Shown here: one piece after another, positions 8,922 through 17,518 of the stretch | How the letters are laid out: each line of letters opens with the position of its first letter | Numbering within the stretch: the stretch's first letter is position 1 | Source of the DNA: Thermoleophilia bacterium | GTDB taxonomy: Bacteria; Actinomycetota; Thermoleophilia; Gaiellales; Gaiellaceae | DNA: 64,000 nucleotides | Reading direction: 5' to 3' | Assembly: GCA_020845695.1 (NCBI GenBank) | Contig: JADLFG010000040.1 | Span: forward strand, 18,481-82,480 | The notes under the pieces: generated by a model | What the model saw: the letters and a program-made list of their open reading frames with translations, nothing else | Databases searched by the model: none | What the model was told of the DNA's origin: nothing | Program-made: the position numbers and the translations under genes

Positions 8922-9386
8922 TTAGACGGTGTCCCCGTAACCGCGGGCGACGAGGATGCGGCCGCGGTCGGGCTCGACGGCGAGGACGCAGTCCTCGACC
9001 AGCGGCAGCGCGTGTCCCGTGTCGAGCTCGAGCACGTCGTTGGCGACACCCGGCTCCACGCCGACCACGGTTCCGAGCCGGCGGCCGGACTCCTCCTCGG
9101 CGGCGAGGCCGACGAGCTGGAACGCGTAGAACTCGCCCTCCCCGGGCGGTGGCAGCTCGTCGGCGGGGAGCTCGAGCGCCACGCCCCGCTCGACGGGCCG
9201 GTCGAGCCTGACGACGGGCCGGCCGCCGGCGAGCTTGCGCTCGAGAATCTCGGCTGGCTCGCCCGCGACGTACACCTTCGCCCCCGGGGCGAGCCGCGCC
9301 GGGTCGTCGCTCGCCGCCTCGACCACGAACGCGCCGCCGAGACCGTGGGGCCGCCCGACGCGACCCACCGCGACCCAGCGGCTCAA
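8922..9386 (-). CDS. rimM: Ribosome maturation factor RimM
   Basis: RimM, 154 residues, which helps assemble the 30S head around S19. It begins WVAVGRVGRPHGLGGAFVVE (the family signature) and carries the C-terminal PRC-barrel part with FYAFQLVGL and GRRLGTVVGV. The start is a TTG at 9386 overlapping the khpA stop (TTGA), consistent with the coupling pattern of this operon. Confidence 0.95.
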   Translation of the reverse strand: MSRWVAVGRVGRPHGLGGAFVVEAASDDPARLAPGAKVYVAGEPAEILERKLAGGRPVVRLDRPVERGVALELPADELPPPGEGEFYAFQLVGLAAEEESGRRLGTVVGVEPGVANDVLELDTGHALPLVEDCVLAVEPDRGRILVARGYGDTV

Positions 9387-9613
9387 CCGACGACCTCGAG
9401 CAGGATCCGCTCGCCCCGCCTCGCCGCACCCGCGCGGACGACCGTGCGCAGGGCGCGGACGATCCTGCCGTGGCGGCCGATCACCTTGCCGACGTCGTCC
9501 TCGGCGACGTGCAGCGTCAGGACGACGGCGCCGTCGCGCTCGGTCCGCTCGACCCTCACCTCGCCGGGGTGATCGACGAGCGCCCGCGCCAGGTACGCGA
9601 CGAGCTCCTCCAT
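9383..9613 (-). CDS. khpA: KH-domain RNA-binding protein KhpA
   Basis: A 76-residue single KH domain protein with the RNA-contacting loop GKVIGRHGRIVRALR near residues 43-57. KhpA proteins are small RNA chaperones and typically lie between rpsP and rimM, as here. ATG start at 9613; the gene overlaps rimM by 4 bases. Confidence 0.94.
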   Translation of the reverse strand: MEELVAYLARALVDHPGEVRVERTERDGAVVLTLHVAEDDVGKVIGRHGRIVRALRTVVRAGAARRGERILLEVVG

Positions 9614-9622
9614 CGGCCCGTG

Positions 9623-9862
9623 CTAGATCCCGGACTTCTGCATCAGGCGCCGGACCGGCTCGGTCGGCTGCGCGCCTTTCGCGAGCCAGTCGCGGATCTT
9701 CGCCCCGTCGAGGTCGATCGTCGAGGGCTCGGTGCGCGGGTTGTAGCGGCCCACGATCTCGATGAAACGCCCGTCGCGGGGTGCCCGGGCGTCGGCCACG
9801 ACGACCCGGTAGATCGGGTTCTTCTTCGAGCCGACGCGAGCGAGTCTGATCTTGGCTGCCAT
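9623..9862 (-). CDS. rpsP: 30S ribosomal protein S16
   Basis: S16, 79 residues: [20 protein letters not shown] start, [11 protein letters not shown] in the middle and a short C-terminus. The ATG at 9862 is chosen over an upstream extension of the frame, which has no S16 similarity. It sits 9 bases before khpA and 11 bases after ffh. Confidence 0.97.
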   Translation of the reverse strand: MAAKIRLARVGSKKNPIYRVVVADARAPRDGRFIEIVGRYNPRTEPSTIDLDGAKIRDWLAKGAQPTEPVRRLMQKSGI

Positions 9863-9873
9863 CGTCCTCCTAT

Positions 9874-11208
9874 CTATCGTCTGAGCTGCGCGGCCATTGA
9901 CTGGATGTTCGGCATCTTGCCGCGCCCCATCTGCTTGATCATCTTCTCCATCTGCTTGCGCCCGTTCAGGAGCTGGTTCACCTGCTGGACGGAGGTGCCG
10001 CTGCCGCGGGCGATCCGGGCCCGCCGCGAGCCGCTGATCAGCTCGGGCCGGCGACGCTCCTCGGGCGTCATCGAGAGCACGATCGCCCGGGCCCATTCGA
10101 GCGCCCGGTCGTCGACGCTCGCGCCCTGGAGCTGCTTGCCGAGGCCCGGGATCATCCCGAGCACGCTCTGGAGCGGCCCGAGCTTGCGCATCATCTCGTA
10201 CGACTTGAGGAAGTCGTCGAACGTGAAGCGGCCGGAGCGCAGCCGCCGCTCGAGCTCCTCCTGCTCGTCCTCTTCGGTCGCCGCCTCCGCCTTCTCGATC
10301 AGGGTCATGACGTCGCCCATGCCGAGGATCCGCGACGCCATCCGGTCGGGGTGGAAGACATCGAGCTGGTCGAGCTTCTCCCCGACCGACGCGAGCTTGA
10401 TCGGCGCGCCGGTGACGGCCTTGACGGAGAGGGCGGCGCCGCCGCGGGCGTCGCCGTCGAGCTTCGTCAGCGCGACCCCGTCGAAGGCGACCCGGCCGGC
10501 GAACGCCTCGGCGACGTTGACGGCGTCCTGACCCGTCATCGCGTCGAGGACGAGCAGCACGTTGGTGGGCTTGACAGCGCTGCGAACGGCGGCGAGCTCG
10601 TCCATCAGTTCCTCGTCGACGTGGAGACGGCCGGCGGTGTCGACGATCAGGACGTCGCGGCCCTGGGCCCGCGCCTGGTCGAGCGCCTGCCTGGCGACAG
10701 CCACCGGGTCGCTGGTGCCCCTGGCGGCGTAGACGGGCACCTGGATCTGCTTGCCGAGCTGCTCGAGCTGGTCGATCGCGGCGGGCCGCTGCAGGTCGCA
10801 GGCGGCGAGCGCCGGGCTCTTGCCCTCGTGCTTGCGCAGGTGGAGCGCGAGCTTGGCGGCGAGCGTCGTCTTGCCCGAGCCCTGGAGGCCGACGAGTAGG
10901 ATCACGGTCGGCGGCCGCCCCGAGAACGCGAGCTTCGAGCTGCCCTGCCCCATCAGCGCCGTCAACTCCTCGTGGACGATCTTCACGACCTGCTGGCCGG
11001 GCGTGAGGCTCTTCGCCACCTCCGCCCCGAGCGCGCGCTCCTTGACGCGCCCGGTGAAGTCCTTGACGACCTTGAAGTTGACGTCGGCCTCGAGCAGGGC
11101 GAGCCGGATCTCCCTGAGCGCCTTGGTCAGATCCTCCTCGGACAGCCGCCCGCGCGAGCGCAGCCCGCCCAGGGTCGCCTGGAGCTTGTCGGAGAGCGTG
11201 TCGAACAT
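9874..11208 (-). CDS. ffh: Signal recognition particle protein Ffh (SRP54)
   Basis: Ffh, 444 residues, the GTPase that binds signal sequences on nascent chains with SRP RNA. The N and G domains carry [15 protein letters not shown] near residue 107, [12 protein letters not shown] near residue 190 and [15 protein letters not shown] near residue 248. The Met-rich M domain (from about residue 300) has [20 protein letters not shown] and ends in a Met/Lys/Gln-rich stretch. ATG start at 11208. Its partner ftsY is 7.8 kb away, across an accessory block. Confidence 0.96.
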   Translation of the reverse strand: MFDTLSDKLQATLGGLRSRGRLSEEDLTKALREIRLALLEADVNFKVVKDFTGRVKERALGAEVAKSLTPGQQVVKIVHEELTALMGQGSSKLAFSGRPPTVILLVGLQGSGKTTLAAKLALHLRKHEGKSPALAACDLQRPAAIDQLEQLGKQIQVPVYAARGTSDPVAVARQALDQARAQGRDVLIVDTAGRLHVDEELMDELAAVRSAVKPTNVLLVLDAMTGQDAVNVAEAFAGRVAFDGVALTKLDGDARGGAALSVKAVTGAPIKLASVGEKLDQLDVFHPDRMASRILGMGDVMTLIEKAEAATEEDEQEELERRLRSGRFTFDDFLKSYEMMRKLGPLQSVLGMIPGLGKQLQGASVDDRALEWARAIVLSMTPEERRRPELISGSRRARIARGSGTSVQQVNQLLNGRKQMEKMIKQMGRGKMPNIQSMAAQLRR

Positions 11209-11359
11209 GGCCCGGGCATTGTACGGGCCGTCACGGGCCGGCCCGGGGGTAGAAGGGGGTCAGGGCCCGAGCGTTGTGGCCACCCGAACCTGATCCCGGC
11301 CTCCGCGATGCCGTAGCATCCGGAGATCGCCGGAGGCCGGCCAGGGAGGGAACGCGACC

Positions 11360-11806
11360 GTGACCACCATCACCACCACGCTCGAGATCGAGCGTCCCCC
11401 GGCCGAGGTCTTCGACGTCGTGACCGACACCGTCAGCTGGCTGGCAATCTCGCCAATGCTGCTGGAGATTCAGCCGCGCGGGCGGATCGCCGCCGGCACG
11501 AGGGGCACGATGGTGCGCAAGCAGGGTCGTCGGCGGGTGCAAGGAAGCTGGGAGGTCGTGGAGCTCACGCCGCTGAGCCGGCTCGTGATGGACGGCGGGG
11601 AGCCCGGCGTCGCCACGCACGAGGTGATGGAGCTCCAGGAGCTGCCCGGCGGGAGGACACGGTTCACGTCCACGATGACGTTCCGGCCCCGGGGACTGCG
11701 GATGCGGCTTTTCCTGCCGCTCCTCGCCCCCGTGATCCGCAGGTCGGTCCGCAGCGACTACGGCAGGCTGAAGGCCCACATCGAGGCGCAGGCCCCCGGC
11801 TCGTAG
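11360..11806 (+). CDS. SRPBCC-family lipid/ligand-binding protein
   Basis: A 148-residue protein of the START/SRPBCC (polyketide cyclase/dehydrase) fold. The N-terminus TTLEIERPPAEVFDVVTDT and the middle RVQGSWEVVELTPLSRLVMD are typical of the family, as is TRFTSTMTFRPRG. Such proteins bind hydrophobic ligands in a helix-grip pocket; no catalytic role can be inferred. The GTG start at 11360 follows AGGGAGGGAACGCGACC. First gene of the accessory block, on the opposite strand to ffh. Confidence 0.8.
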   Translation: MTTITTTLEIERPPAEVFDVVTDTVSWLAISPMLLEIQPRGRIAAGTRGTMVRKQGRRRVQGSWEVVELTPLSRLVMDGGEPGVATHEVMELQELPGGRTRFTSTMTFRPRGLRMRLFLPLLAPVIRRSVRSDYGRLKAHIEAQAPGS

Positions 11807-12139
11807 GCGCGGCCGTGAGTCAGGCCCCCATCGTTGCGGCCTCCGGGCGCGACCGCCGCAAGCGATCGGCCGTCGGCGGCTCGCCGGGCGCGAGCTCGAG
11901 GCCCCTTCCCCGCCCGGAACGGCCGTCGCGACCTCCCGGGCATCGCCGCGCGCGAAGCCTGACGGGGCTACCGCGGCGCGGGAAGCGGGAGACCGGCCAA
12001 CTCGGGCTGTGAGATCCGCGCCCCGCCGCTCGCAGCCGCAGCGGCGGCCGGTGCCCGGCACGGGGCGGCTCGCCCGGTCGACCGGGCAACAGGAAACGCG
12101 GGGTCGTCGAGAGGCCAGCGCCCGGAGCGCGGGGCGCCG
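11807..12139. other. Gene-free stretch with one degenerate repeat
   Basis: No convincing gene. Small frames here are Arg/Pro/Gly-rich shadows without start signals. From about 11818 the sequence (TCAGGCCCCC, then GCGATCGGCCG near 11869) resembles the left half of the inverted-repeat element at 17881-18023, so it may be a diverged copy. Confidence 0.4.
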
Positions 12140-12568
12140 TCAGTGACCCGCGCCCGGGGGCCGAGCGCCCCCGGTGCTCCAGCGCCCCAGCACCGCGCCG
12201 GCGATCACGACCGAGAGCAGGAGTCCGATCCACGCCGGCCAGTGGCGCGCCTCGTTGTGCGACAGAAACGTAATCAAGGTGAACAGCAGCAGGAGGGCGG
12301 CCAGCGCCGGCGAGACGAGGTCGGACGGGACCGGACCCAGGTCGAGCTTCAGACCGAGCAGCCTAACGGCCTCCCAGGCGAGCAGAGCGAGGACGAGCAG
12401 CCCGGTGACGATGCCCACGCCGTGCCATTCGCTGATACCCGCGCAGATGTCGCCGAGGTCGGTATCGACGCACGCCTGCTGCCAGTCGAGGAAAGAGAAG
12501 ATCAGGTACAGGACCGAGCCGCCGAGAACGACCTGCGTCGCGGGAGCGAGCTTCCTGAGCGCCTCCAC
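12140..12568 (-). CDS. Four-helix integral membrane protein, unknown function
   Basis: A 142-residue protein with four predicted membrane helices: VVLGGSVLYLIFSFLDW (about residues 11-27), GIVTGLLVLALLAWEAVRLL, LVSPALAALLLLFTLITFL and WIGLLLSVVIAGAVLGRW. After the first helix comes a short loop with two Cys (ACVDTDLGDICAG). The start is uncertain: a GTG at 12568 is used, with AAGGAG 12 bases upstream; the frame stays open further but runs into the palindrome repeats at 12600. I do not recognise a named family. Confidence 0.65.
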   Translation of the reverse strand: MEALRKLAPATQVVLGGSVLYLIFSFLDWQQACVDTDLGDICAGISEWHGVGIVTGLLVLALLAWEAVRLLGLKLDLGPVPSDLVSPALAALLLLFTLITFLSHNEARHWPAWIGLLLSVVIAGAVLGRWSTGGARPPGAGH

Positions 12569-12603
12569 TCGCCAACCGTACTCCTTCGTGATACGACAGT
12601 CAA

Positions 12604-12813
12604 GAGACCCGGTGCCAGGCACGTGCCAGGCACCTGCCAGGCACAAGACGCTCGGCACCACGCCCGCCGTCGCCGCAGGCGTCGCGGATCACGTCTGGAC
12701 AGTTCACGGAGACCCGGTGCCAGGCACGTGCCAGGCACCTGCCAGGCACAAGACGCTCGGCACCACGCCCGCCGTCGCCGCAGGCGTCGCGGATCACGTC
12801 TGGACAGTTCACG
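12604..12813. repeat. Two tandem 105-bp repeats, each led by GTGCCAGGCAC palindromes
   Basis: Bases 12604-12708 and 12709-12813 appear identical. Each begins GAGACCCGGTGCCAGGCAC, continues with two further CAGGCAC-ending units, and ends in GGACAGTTCACG. The length, 105 bp, is 35 codons, so the plus-strand frame stays open across the duplication. The 42-bp palindromic head recurs at 12885-12926. Confidence 0.92.
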
Positions 12814-13021
12814 AGATCATCGATCTCCTCGAAGCGGCCGAGGCGACCCCGACGAAGCGCGGCCGGTACGCGAAGACCCGGAAGGAGACCCGGTGCCAGG
12901 CACGTGCCAGGCACCTGCCAGGCACAGCTCCGACGAGATCATCGATCTCCTCGAAGCGACCGAGGCGACCCCGACGAAGCGCGGCCGGTACGCGAAGACC
13001 CGGAAGCGGGATTCGAAGTGA
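12645..13021 (+). pseudogene. Remnant of an IS1-like transposase C-terminus
   Basis: The plus-strand frame reads KTLGTTPAVAAGVADHVW twice (once per 105-bp repeat), then EIIDLLEAAEATPTKRGRY. This resembles the usual C-terminal end of IS1-like transposases (TLR-TPAMAAGV-DHVW, then a tail rich in Lys, Arg and Tyr). After 12884 a second palindromic head interrupts the gene and shifts the frame. A further copy of the tail at 12933-13006 leads to a TGA at 13019. No N-terminal or catalytic part is present. The family is recognised from memory of the motif and needs a search. Confidence 0.6.
12811..13006. repeat. 74-bp direct repeat pair split by a palindromic unit
   Basis: Bases 12811-12884 and 12933-13006 match except for one base (GCGGCCGAG versus GCGACCGAG). 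Between them lies the 42-bp GAGACCC/GTGCCAGGCAC unit (12885-12926). The pattern of the whole region is A-A-B-A'-B, where A is the 105-bp repeat, A' its first 42 bases and B the 74-bp repeat. Confidence 0.9.
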
Positions 13022-13043
13022 CCCACTACCGGCAGCCCCGGGG

Positions 13044-13051
13044 CGAAAAGC
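13044..13051. repeat. Left target-site duplication of the ISL3-type element
   Basis: CGAAAAGC here is repeated directly at 14420-14427, immediately outside the two ends of the insertion sequence. Eight bases is the usual duplication length for ISL3 elements. Confidence 0.85.
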
Positions 13052-14419
13052 GGAGCTCCTGACGTTTCCGTGGGTTTATGCACGGCCGGGGAGCGGCGGC
13101 CGGAGGCCGCCGACGGTCAGCATCGCGAGCGCGATCAGCGCCTCGGCGGAGTGGAAGCCGTAGGCGCGTCTGGTGATCAGGCGCAGGGTGGTGTTGATCG
13201 CTTCGACGCGCGCGTTCGAGAGCCGATACGTGAGGGTCGCGATGATCCCGGCCCGGCTGGCGCTGATCGTCTTGGCGAGCTTGACGAACGAGCTGATCCG
13301 GCAGCGGCGTGCCCAGGCGAGCCAGCCGTCCAGCAGCGCGACCGCGGCAGCCGTGTCGGGCTCGTGGAAGACGAGCCGCAGCTGCTCTTTCAGCAGGTAG
13401 GCGCGGTAGAGCCGCTCGTTGGTCTTCGCGATCTGGGAGAGCTTCGCCTGCTGGCGGTCGGTCAGCCGCTCCGGCCGCTTCCAGAGCGCCCAGCGGGCGC
13501 CCTTCAGCCAGCGGGCGCCGGCCTTGTCACCTGCACGCCGGGCGAGATTCCAGACCTCGCGTCGAACCTCGTCGAGCGCGTCGGTGGCGAGCTTGACGAC
13601 GTGGAACGGGTCGAGGCAGAGCACCGCCTGCGGGCAGCGCTCGCGTACCGGGCGGGTGATCCACTCGCCAAGATCGCTGGAGACCAGCTCGACCCTGGCG
13701 CTGCGTTCAACACCCAGCTCGGCGAAGAAGCGCTCGACCGTCTTGCGGTCACGACCTGGGGCCGCCCACACAAGCAGGCCCGTGTCGTGGTCGACGACGA
13801 CGGTGATGTAGCGCTGCCCGGTCCGGTAGGAGAGCTCGTCGATCCCGATCCGGCGCAACCCGTCCAGCCGATCGCCGTGCTTGAGCGCCTCGTCGGCGGC
13901 GACCCGCTCGACGATCCGGCCGATGGTGTACCAGGAGACCCGCATCAGCTCGCAGACCGCCGTCTTCGAGCACTGCGTCGCCAGCCACGCCACCTGCTGC
14001 TCGAACTCGCGTGTGAAGCGGGAGCCCTGTCGCGCCCACGGCACCCGCACGACAACCACGCCGTGGCGGCGGCAATCGACCCGCGGCGCCTCCGCCTCCA
14101 CGAACGCCCTGGTCGCGCCGAGATCGAGCGCCCGCCAGCGCCGCCTGCCCTCGCCGCCGTCGTAGCCGGCCGAGCGGCGGCCGCAAAGACCGCAACGCGA
14201 CCGCTCCCGAGCCCGCGGTCGCACCCGCACGACAAGCACCTCACCCTCGATGACGACGTCCTCCACGACCGCCCAGCCGAGACCGAACAGCCGGACGAAT
14301 ACCCTTCCTCCGCGCACGCCGTTTCTGCCCTCCTTCGGGAGCCGACCTTTGACAGCCGGAACCCTAGGAGCAGAACGGCGTGCGCTTACCTATCGACCCA
14401 CGGAAACCTCAGGGCCGCC
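13052..14419 (-). mobile_element. Complete ISL3-family insertion sequence, 1368 bp
   Basis: An intact element: one full-length transposase gene, 24-bp terminal inverted repeats matching at 20 positions (left end GGAGCTCCTGACGTTTCC, right end read inward GGCGGCCCTGAGGTTTCC, both continuing GTGGGT), and a perfect 8-bp target duplication CGAAAAGC on both sides. The good preservation suggests a recent insertion. It landed between the IS1-like remnant and the type IIG gene and seems not to have broken a recognisable gene. Confidence 0.92.
13076..14317 (-). CDS. ISL3-family transposase
   Basis: A 413-residue DDE transposase. Seen: an N-terminal zinc-finger-like segment CGLCGRR near residue 40, a helix-turn-helix region (SKTAVCELMRVSWYTIGRIV) near residue 125, the first catalytic Asp in IGIDELSYRTGQRY near residue 160, the second in VELVSSDLGEWI near residue 215, and LDPFHVVKLATDALDEVRR typical of ISL3. 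The final Glu is probably in NARVEAINTTLRLI near the C-terminus. GTG start at 14317. No frameshift or truncation, so probably active. Confidence 0.93.
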   Translation of the reverse strand: MRGGRVFVRLFGLGWAVVEDVVIEGEVLVVRVRPRARERSRCGLCGRRSAGYDGGEGRRRWRALDLGATRAFVEAEAPRVDCRRHGVVVVRVPWARQGSRFTREFEQQVAWLATQCSKTAVCELMRVSWYTIGRIVERVAADEALKHGDRLDGLRRIGIDELSYRTGQRYITVVVDHDTGLLVWAAPGRDRKTVERFFAELGVERSARVELVSSDLGEWITRPVRERCPQAVLCLDPFHVVKLATDALDEVRREVWNLARRAGDKAGARWLKGARWALWKRPERLTDRQQAKLSQIAKTNERLYRAYLLKEQLRLVFHEPDTAAAVALLDGWLAWARRCRISSFVKLAKTISASRAGIIATLTYRLSNARVEAINTTLRLITRRAYGFHSAEALIALAMLTVGGLRPPLPGRA

Positions 14420-14427
14420 CGAAAAGC
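14420..14427. repeat. Right target-site duplication of the ISL3-type element
   Basis: CGAAAAGC, direct copy of 13044-13051, abutting the right inverted repeat. Confidence 0.85.
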
Positions 14428-14506
14428 GTCACCGACTCGTCACGGAGCTGGCACGATCCGGTCTGCTCCGTATCATCCGTCGCCCTACCGTCGGAGGGCG
14501 TGAGCG

Positions 14507-17500
14507 GTGCCGCCAGTTCGTCTGCCAAGCCTGGACATCCCGGAGGACGAGAAGCGCCGGTTCTCCGAGGCCAACGTGCACTCGACCCTGTTCGAGCCGG
14601 ATATGCGCGCCCTCGGCTACCCGCCGCGCTCGAGCTCGCAGGCCGACGGCGAGCACTTCCTCGAGCAGCGCACGCTCGCGGTGCGGCGCCTGAGGTCGCA
14701 GCGGGCGACCGGACGCTACGACGGCCTCTACCTGATCGGGAACGCGCCCGTCGTCCTCTGCGAGATCAAGCGCTACGACGCCCTGGACGCGCCGTCGGCG
14801 TTCGGGGAAGCGAAGCGCCAGCTCGTCGCCTACGCCCGCAGCGAGGACTTCAAGACGCCGCCGCCGTTCCTCCTTCTCTACTGCGGGAAGCCCGAGCTCA
14901 ACCGGTTCTTCCGCGCGAGGACCGTGGCTGACGGGACGCTCCTCGACGAGGTCAACTACGAGGAGCTGCCCGAGCCGTGGACCTGGGAGCGGGTCAAGGC
15001 TGCGCACGTCCGAGGCGAGTTCGCCCAGGAGGTCGTCACCCCCGAGCGTCTGCGCGAGATCCTGTTGCACCACCTCGGGCGAATCGAGGCCGACATCGGC
15101 CGGGACGCCCTCCACCTGGTCGAGGTGGTGTCCAGGCCAGAGCCCGGGACGCTGACGGACTTCGGCCGCTGGCTCGTCGCCCGGCCGGAGGCGCTGCGCC
15201 GGGCGCGCCAGCTCTACGAGCGGAAGGTGGCCGAGACCGGCAAGAGCGGCACGGACGTGGTCGGAGAGATCGTCACGCAGGCGGCGCTCGGCCACCTGAA
15301 CAAGGTCTTCTTCCTCAATCTCTGCGAGGACCGCCACCTCCCCGGCTTCTACCGGATCATGCGCGAGTTCCTGCCGTCGGCGAAGGCGGAGACAACGCCG
15401 GCGACGGCCGCCATGTTCCTCGGCCTCCTGCGCCGGCGCCTGCTCGACTCCTCGCGTGCGTGGAGCGCCGAGGAGGAGCACGTCTACCGGGTGCTGCGCC
15501 GCGAGCTCACGCCGGCGATCCGCGACAGCGTCATCGACCAGAACAGCTGGTGGGAGCTGATCCGGGTTGCCTTCGACCTCGCCGAGGAGCGCTTCCCGCT
15601 CGTCTACCGGGAGGACCCGTACGACTACCTCAGGCCCGGCAAGGAGTCGCTCGCCGAGCTCGTCTACGACCTCTCGACGAAGAGCTTCGAGGCTCTCACG
15701 AACCGGGCCGTCGGCGACATCTACCAGTCACTCCTTTCCTCGCGCCAACAGCAGGCGCACAAGCTCGGGGCCTTCTACACGCCGCACGGCGACGTCGGGT
15801 ACATGGTCTCGAAGTTGAACCTGCGCCGCGACTCGGTCGTGCTCGACCCCTGCATGGGGTCCGGGCACTTCCTGGCCGGGCTGTATGACCGGCTCGCCGA
15901 TCTGTACCGCGCCGAGGGCTACTCGGCCGAGGACGCGTTTCGCGAGATCGTCGGCAAACAGCTCTACGGTGGGGACATCGACACGTTCGCGACCTCGCTC
16001 GCCGCGATCCGCCTGTTCTTCCTGGACGAGCACGGGACGGGCGTGCCGCCACAGCTCTACGTGCACGACATGCTCCTGCACTCGCCCGAGCGCCAGCGGG
16101 TGATCTGGACGGAGGCCGAGCGCGCGGTGACCGACCCGGAGGTCGACGACCTGGCCGCGATCGACGAGATCGAGTTCGACGCGGTCGTCGGCAACCCGCC
16201 TTACGGGGCCCGCAAGCCGGCCTACAAGCAGGGCGTCTACCGCCGCCTGTACGGGACGACCGAGGCGGCGCTCCGCGCCGGCAGCGCCGGCACGGGCGAC
16301 CACGACACGTACGCGATGTTCATCGCGAACGGCATCGAGCGGCTCAAGGAGGGCGGCCGGCTCTGCCTGATCACGAACGACAGCTTCCGCTCACTGACGA
16401 CGCACGCGAGCCTGCGCCGGCAGATCCTCGACCGCTGCAAGATCGTCGAGCTCCTGCTGACGGACACGAGGCACTTCGAGGGCGTCAGCTTCCAGTTCGC
16501 CGGCATGGCGATCACGACGCTCGAGAAGTGCTCGGACGCCGGGGCCCGCCGGGCGAACGAGATGCGCCTCGTCGACTACGTCAGGGATCCCGCCGATTTC
16601 CGGAACCCCCCGGCCGGGAAGGTGCAGACCCTCAGGCAGGAGGAGTACGAGGCGCTGCCCGAGACCCCGTTCTTCGTCGGCGTGCCGCGGGAAGTGCTCG
16701 AGGCGGCGAAGGCGCCGGGGCGCGTGCGGGACGTGGCCCGCGGACGGCAGGGGCTGATCACCGCCGACGATCGGCACTTCCTGGCTGGGATCGACCGTCC
16801 ATACCCCGGCCTGGCCAGGGTCGTCGATCCAGCCGACATCGCGACGGCACTCAGTGACGAGGAGCGGCGCGACGGGATCGCGCCAAACCGACCGCACTGG
16901 GTTCCCTTCGCGAAGGGCGAGGGGTTCGGCGAGTACTGGCGCGAGCCGACCATCGCCATCGACTGGTCGCGTGAGTCTGTCGCCGAGCTCCGCCGCAGAG
17001 ACGCGCTGCCGGCGAGAAGCGCGCGGCGTCCTCGCTTCCAGAATCGCGACTTCTACTTCCGGTCCGGCCTGACCTACTCGGTCGTGTCGAGCGGCCGCCT
17101 GTCCGTGCGGGTCATGCCGGAGGGCTGGATCTTCAGCGACAAGGGGAGCGGGATCTTCGTCGAAGACCCGCAGACGGACGAGCGCTTCCTCCTCGGCTAC
17201 CTGAACTCCGCGCTCGCCACGTTCTTCATGAAGCGGATCGTCAACACCACCGCGACCGCGCATCTCGGTTATGTCGAGAAGCTGCCCTACCGCCGGCCCC
17301 CTGCCGAGCTGGAGGGCGCGGTCGTCGGGCGAGTCTCGCGGATCGTCCAGGCGCTCCAGGCGGATCCCGAAGCCGACGTCCAGGCACTGCGAGACGAGAT
17401 CGACGATCTCGTCCTCGACCTGTTCGAGATCCGCTCGGCCCGGGACGAGGTGCGCCGCTTCTACCGGGCGGTCGGGAGAGCGGAGCCGGCGAGCTCGGAC

Positions 17501-17518
17501 GGTGAGACCCGCGAGTAG
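14507..17518 (+). CDS. Single-chain type IIG restriction-modification enzyme (N6-adenine methylase with nuclease domain)
   Basis: A 1003-residue protein. The N-terminus carries a PD-(D/E)XK-like pattern, D72 in RYDGLYL and E86-x-K88 in VVLCEIKRYD. A helical spacer follows, then the methylase: GAFYTPHGDVGYM near residue 421, SAM motif I LDPCMGSGHFLAG near residue 444 and catalytic motif IV GNPPYG near residue 562 (order I then IV, gamma class). The region from about 740 to 960 should be the target-recognition part. The design matches Eco57I/type IIG enzymes, which cut and methylate with one chain. GTG start at 14507 with GGAGGG 8 bases upstream; a weak TGGCAC-16-TATCAT promoter may lie at 14449-14476. 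No separate specificity or restriction gene is adjacent. Confidence 0.88.
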   Translation: MPPVRLPSLDIPEDEKRRFSEANVHSTLFEPDMRALGYPPRSSSQADGEHFLEQRTLAVRRLRSQRATGRYDGLYLIGNAPVVLCEIKRYDALDAPSAFGEAKRQLVAYARSEDFKTPPPFLLLYCGKPELNRFFRARTVADGTLLDEVNYEELPEPWTWERVKAAHVRGEFAQEVVTPERLREILLHHLGRIEADIGRDALHLVEVVSRPEPGTLTDFGRWLVARPEALRRARQLYERKVAETGKSGTDVVGEIVTQAALGHLNKVFFLNLCEDRHLPGFYRIMREFLPSAKAETTPATAAMFLGLLRRRLLDSSRAWSAEEEHVYRVLRRELTPAIRDSVIDQNSWWELIRVAFDLAEERFPLVYREDPYDYLRPGKESLAELVYDLSTKSFEALTNRAVGDIYQSLLSSRQQQAHKLGAFYTPHGDVGYMVSKLNLRRDSVVLDPCMGSGHFLAGLYDRLADLYRAEGYSAEDAFREIVGKQLYGGDIDTFATSLAAIRLFFLDEHGTGVPPQLYVHDMLLHSPERQRVIWTEAERAVTDPEVDDLAAIDEIEFDAVVGNPPYGARKPAYKQGVYRRLYGTTEAALRAGSAGTGDHDTYAMFIANGIERLKEGGRLCLITNDSFRSLTTHASLRRQILDRCKIVELLLTDTRHFEGVSFQFAGMAITTLEKCSDAGARRANEMRLVDYVRDPADFRNPPAGKVQTLRQEEYEALPETPFFVGVPREVLEAAKAPGRVRDVARGRQGLITADDRHFLAGIDRPYPGLARVVDPADIATALSDEERRDGIAPNRPHWVPFAKGEGFGEYWREPTIAIDWSRESVAELRRRDALPARSARRPRFQNRDFYFRSGLTYSVVSSGRLSVRVMPEGWIFSDKGSGIFVEDPQTDERFLLGYLNSALATFFMKRIVNTTATAHLGYVEKLPYRRPPAELEGAVVGRVSRIVQALQADPEADVQALRDEIDDLVLDLFEIRSARDEVRRFYRAVGRAEPASSDGETRE

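Noticed and set aside
11209..11359. SRP RNA gene next to ffh
   Set aside because: The GGAAG/GCA loop core of SRP RNA is not found in this gap.
11815..12012. Small plus-strand frame of 65 codons
   Set aside because: Arg/Pro/Ser-rich, no start signal, and lies on a degenerate repeat.
14507..17518. BREX PglX methylase
   Set aside because: An ExK nuclease motif is fused at the N-terminus and no BREX partner genes (brxA, brxB, brxC, pglZ) are present.
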